8,097 nucleotides of DNA from Verrucomicrobiota bacterium (GTDB taxonomy: Bacteria > Verrucomicrobiota > Verrucomicrobiia > Limisphaerales > AV2). Below the pieces are notes generated by a model. It ran no database searches and was not told the origin of the DNA. It saw only the letters and a program-made list of their open reading frames with translations. The translations under genes and the position numbers were made by a program. Location of the stretch: contig QHPW01000283.1 in assembly GCA_003219675.1 (NCBI GenBank), positions 1 through 8,097 on the forward strand. The letters are read 5' to 3'. Every line of letters begins with the position of its first letter. Within the stretch, counting starts at the first letter, position 1. This document shows positions 6,677 through 8,097 of the stretch, piece by piece.

Positions 6677-6775
6677 GGCGGTGTCCTGATTTCACAATCG
6701 AAATTGTATTGGCGCTCGACGAGCGCCGTTTTCGGCGGCCACAGATCGCCGCTACGAGCAAATCAGGACACCGCC
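6677..6775. repeat. 99-base palindromic element with perfect 16-base terminal inverted repeats (MITE/REP-like)
   Basis: GGCGGTGTCCTGATTT at 6677-6692 is exactly reversed and complemented by AAATCAGGACACCGCC at 6760-6775. Inside are nested hairpins: ACAAT-CGAA-ATTGT (starting about 6694), GGCGCTC-GAC-GAGCGCC (about 6711-6727), and CGGCG/CGCCG around the ACAGAT loop (about 6733-6750). The size, terminal inverted repeats and stacked hairpins fit a non-autonomous miniature element or a REP-type cluster. No convincing target-site duplication is visible in the flanks (ATTTTG on the left, ATGATG on the right). It is just upstream of the MIOX ATG, so it may affect expression or act as a divergent boundary. 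Confidence 0.75.
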
Positions 6776-7047
6776 ATGATGTTGTGCCGAACTGACGGCG
6801 GACATGATGAGGATTAGCGCCCGGGTAAACAAGCCAAATCGGTCGCGCCCGGCAGGCAGCGCAGCTTGTATGTTTTGCAAAGCATGCCCGGCCACCGGCC
6901 GCGGCTGTGGAGCCATGATGTCTCGAATCGTTTTTTGACATCCATCGGTTTCACGGATAAGCTTTTGCAATGTTGTAACCCGCCGCGATAAAATCGCAGA
7001 CCAAACAACTGAGAGACCGCAGGGCGACATTCGAACGGTTCAACGTG
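6776..7047. other. non-coding remainder of the divergent intergenic region
   Basis: Short frames exist on both strands, but none shows a recognisable motif, a ribosome binding site or coding-like composition. Apart from a possible promoter at 6935-6961 and small inverted repeats such as GGCC-ACC-GGCC near 6890-6900, I see nothing definable here. The stretch probably carries promoters for MIOX (leftward) and the PAS protein (rightward). Confidence 0.5.
6935..6961 (+). promoter_or_regulatory. possible sigma70-type promoter for the PAS gene
   Basis: A perfect TTGACA at 6935-6940 is followed after 15 bases by GATAAG at 6956-6961, which matches the -10 consensus at four of six positions. The spacing is shorter than the preferred 17. 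It points toward the PAS gene with a leader of roughly 80 bases. The perfect -35 makes it worth noting; the weak -10 keeps it tentative. Confidence 0.3.
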
Positions 7048-8097
7048 ATGGAAAAGTTCGATGGACAATCAGGATTCGCGGACGCCGAGCGCAAACTGGC
7101 AGAAGAAGCACGCAACCAACTGGCCGCTATTGTCGAGTCTTCCGAGGACGCGATTATCGGCAATGCGTTGGATGGCACCATTCTGAGCTGGAATACTGCC
7201 GCACAGAGAATCTTTGGCTATTGCGCCGAAGAGATCGTAGGACGCCCGATTACCGTGTTGGTCCCTCCGGAGTTTTTGGACGAGGAAAAGGATATCCTGG
7301 AAACACTGAAACGAGGGAAGAAGGTCCGGCGCACTCGCGCGGTCCGGCTGCGGAAAGATGGCTCCAGAGTCGATGTCTCCCTGACCGTATCGCCGGTCAA
7401 AGACGACTCCGGGCGGATGGTCGGTGCTGCAAGGATTGCGCGTGGCGTCACCGGTCGCACGCGGGCCGAACAATTGTTGAGAGAAAGTGAAGGGCTCAAG
7501 GGTGCCATTCTGGAATCGGCGATTGACTGTATCATCGGGATGGACCACGAAGGCAAAGTGATCGAGTGGAATCCCGCGGCGGAACAGACCTTCGGCTATC
7601 GCCGCGCCGACGTGCTGGGCCGCGAAATGGCCGCGCTGATCATCCCGCCGGCGTTGCGGGAGAAACATCGTCGCGGTCTGGCGCATTTTTTGGCTACCGG
7701 GCAGGGCCCTGCGCTGGGCAAGCGCATTGAAATGACAGCGATCCGCGCCGATGGGCGCGAATTTCCCATCGAATTGGCCATCACGCGCGTTCAGTGCGAC
7801 GGGCCGCCGGCCTTCACGGGTTATGTCAGGGACATCACCGATCGCAAACGGACGGAAGAAGCGCGCGATCAACTGGCGGCGATTGTCGAGCATGCAGAGG
7901 ACGCGATTATCAGCAAGACATACGACGGCACCATCGTGACCTGGAACGCGGGTGCACAGAGGATTTTCGGCTACCGGGCCCAGGAGATCGTAGGCCGTCC
8001 CATTAGCTTGTTGATTCCTCCGGAGCTTTGCGACGAGGAAACGGGGATTCTTGAAAAGCTCAAACAAGGGAAACGGATCGAACATTATGAAACGGTG
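7048..8097 (+). CDS. multi-PAS sensor protein, N-terminal part (probable sensor kinase, runs off the window)
   Basis: Open to the right edge for 350 codons. The frame is closed by TAA at 6976; ATG 7048 (or the adjacent GTG 7045) is the only plausible start, without a strong ribosome binding site. No signal peptide or membrane segment is visible, so the protein is probably cytoplasmic. Three PAS domains are seen: PAS1 (about 22-138: VESSEDAII, GTILSWNTAAQRIFGY, EEIVGRPI), PAS2 (about 145-265: ILESAIDCIIG, VIEWNPAAEQTFGY, ending in GYVRDITDRKRTEEA), and a truncated PAS3 (from about 273: VEHAEDAIIS, GTIVTWNAGAQRIFGY). PAS domains sense small molecules, redox state or light and usually control a histidine kinase, cyclase or response output. 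The output domain lies outside the window, so 'kinase' is only the commonest possibility. PAS1 and PAS3 are close copies at DNA and protein level. The linker after PAS1 (ARGVTGRTRAE) is a degenerate form of the usual RDITERK motif seen after PAS2. Confidence 0.88.
   Translation, partial: MEKFDGQSGFADAERKLAEEARNQLAAIVESSEDAIIGNALDGTILSWNTAAQRIFGYCAEEIVGRPITVLVPPEFLDEEKDILETLKRGKKVRRTRAVRLRKDGSRVDVSLTVSPVKDDSGRMVGAARIARGVTGRTRAEQLLRESEGLKGAILESAIDCIIGMDHEGKVIEWNPAAEQTFGYRRADVLGREMAALIIPPALREKHRRGLAHFLATGQGPALGKRIEMTAIRADGREFPIELAITRVQCDGPPAFTGYVRDITDRKRTEEARDQLAAIVEHAEDAIISKTYDGTIVTWNAGAQRIFGYRAQEIVGRPISLLIPPELCDEETGILEKLKQGKRIEHYETV

Noticed and set aside
6648..6941. N-terminal extension of the MIOX frame upstream of 6647
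   Set aside because: It reads through the inverted-repeat element and shows no resemblance to MIOX; the ATG at 6647 gives the usual N-terminus.
7069..8085. 338-codon open frame on the minus strand opposite the PAS gene
   Set aside because: The plus strand carries three clear PAS domains over the same bases; the minus frame is an Arg/Pro-rich mirror of biased codon use and has no recognisable motif.

Overview
The window looks like chromosomal DNA of a soil or freshwater Verrucomicrobium, probably close to the Pedosphaera/Limisphaerales group. This is inferred from family resemblance, not from a marker gene. The clues are a secreted protein joining an 'RFYRA'-type N-terminal module, a redoxin fold, a c-type haem site and a PHM/DBM-like copper domain; a small CPYC/CGVC zinc-ribbon protein; a secreted formylglycine-generating-enzyme-like protein with an Ala/Lys/Glu linker; and a short extragenic palindromic element. 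The DNA is GC-rich throughout.

Layout, left to right. Positions 1-128 hold an imperfect palindrome and no gene. From 121 to 6647 every protein gene is on the minus strand: a sodium/calcium-exchanger-like membrane protein (121-1116, frameshifted near its end), a DUF1963/YwqG-like protein with two cysteine pairs (1266-1874), a DUF167/YggU protein (1941-2246), the redoxin/cytochrome c/copper-monooxygenase-like protein (2243-4192, frameshifted near its end), a zinc-ribbon protein (4329-4625), an FGE-sulfatase-domain lipoprotein-like or exported protein (4955-5734), and myo-inositol oxygenase split into two frames (5816-6223 and 6168-6647). A plus-strand tRNA-Val(CAC) with encoded CCA lies at 4838-4912. 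A 400-base divergent intergenic region (6648-7047) holds a 99-base element bounded by perfect 16-base inverted repeats and containing nested hairpins. A plus-strand multi-PAS sensor gene starts at 7048 and runs off the right edge.

The genes do not form an obvious single pathway. The zinc-ribbon, copper/haem and DUF167 genes are co-oriented and could share a transcript; MIOX and the FGE-like gene are also co-oriented with an 81-base gap. The most striking pattern is that three separate genes are each broken at one point, and at every break a conserved family segment also seems to be missing, while the flanking sequence and most key residues are intact. That suggests recent loss of function by small deletions, or a systematic assembly or sequencing problem. 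I saw no CRISPR array, phage module, transposase or recognisable defence system.
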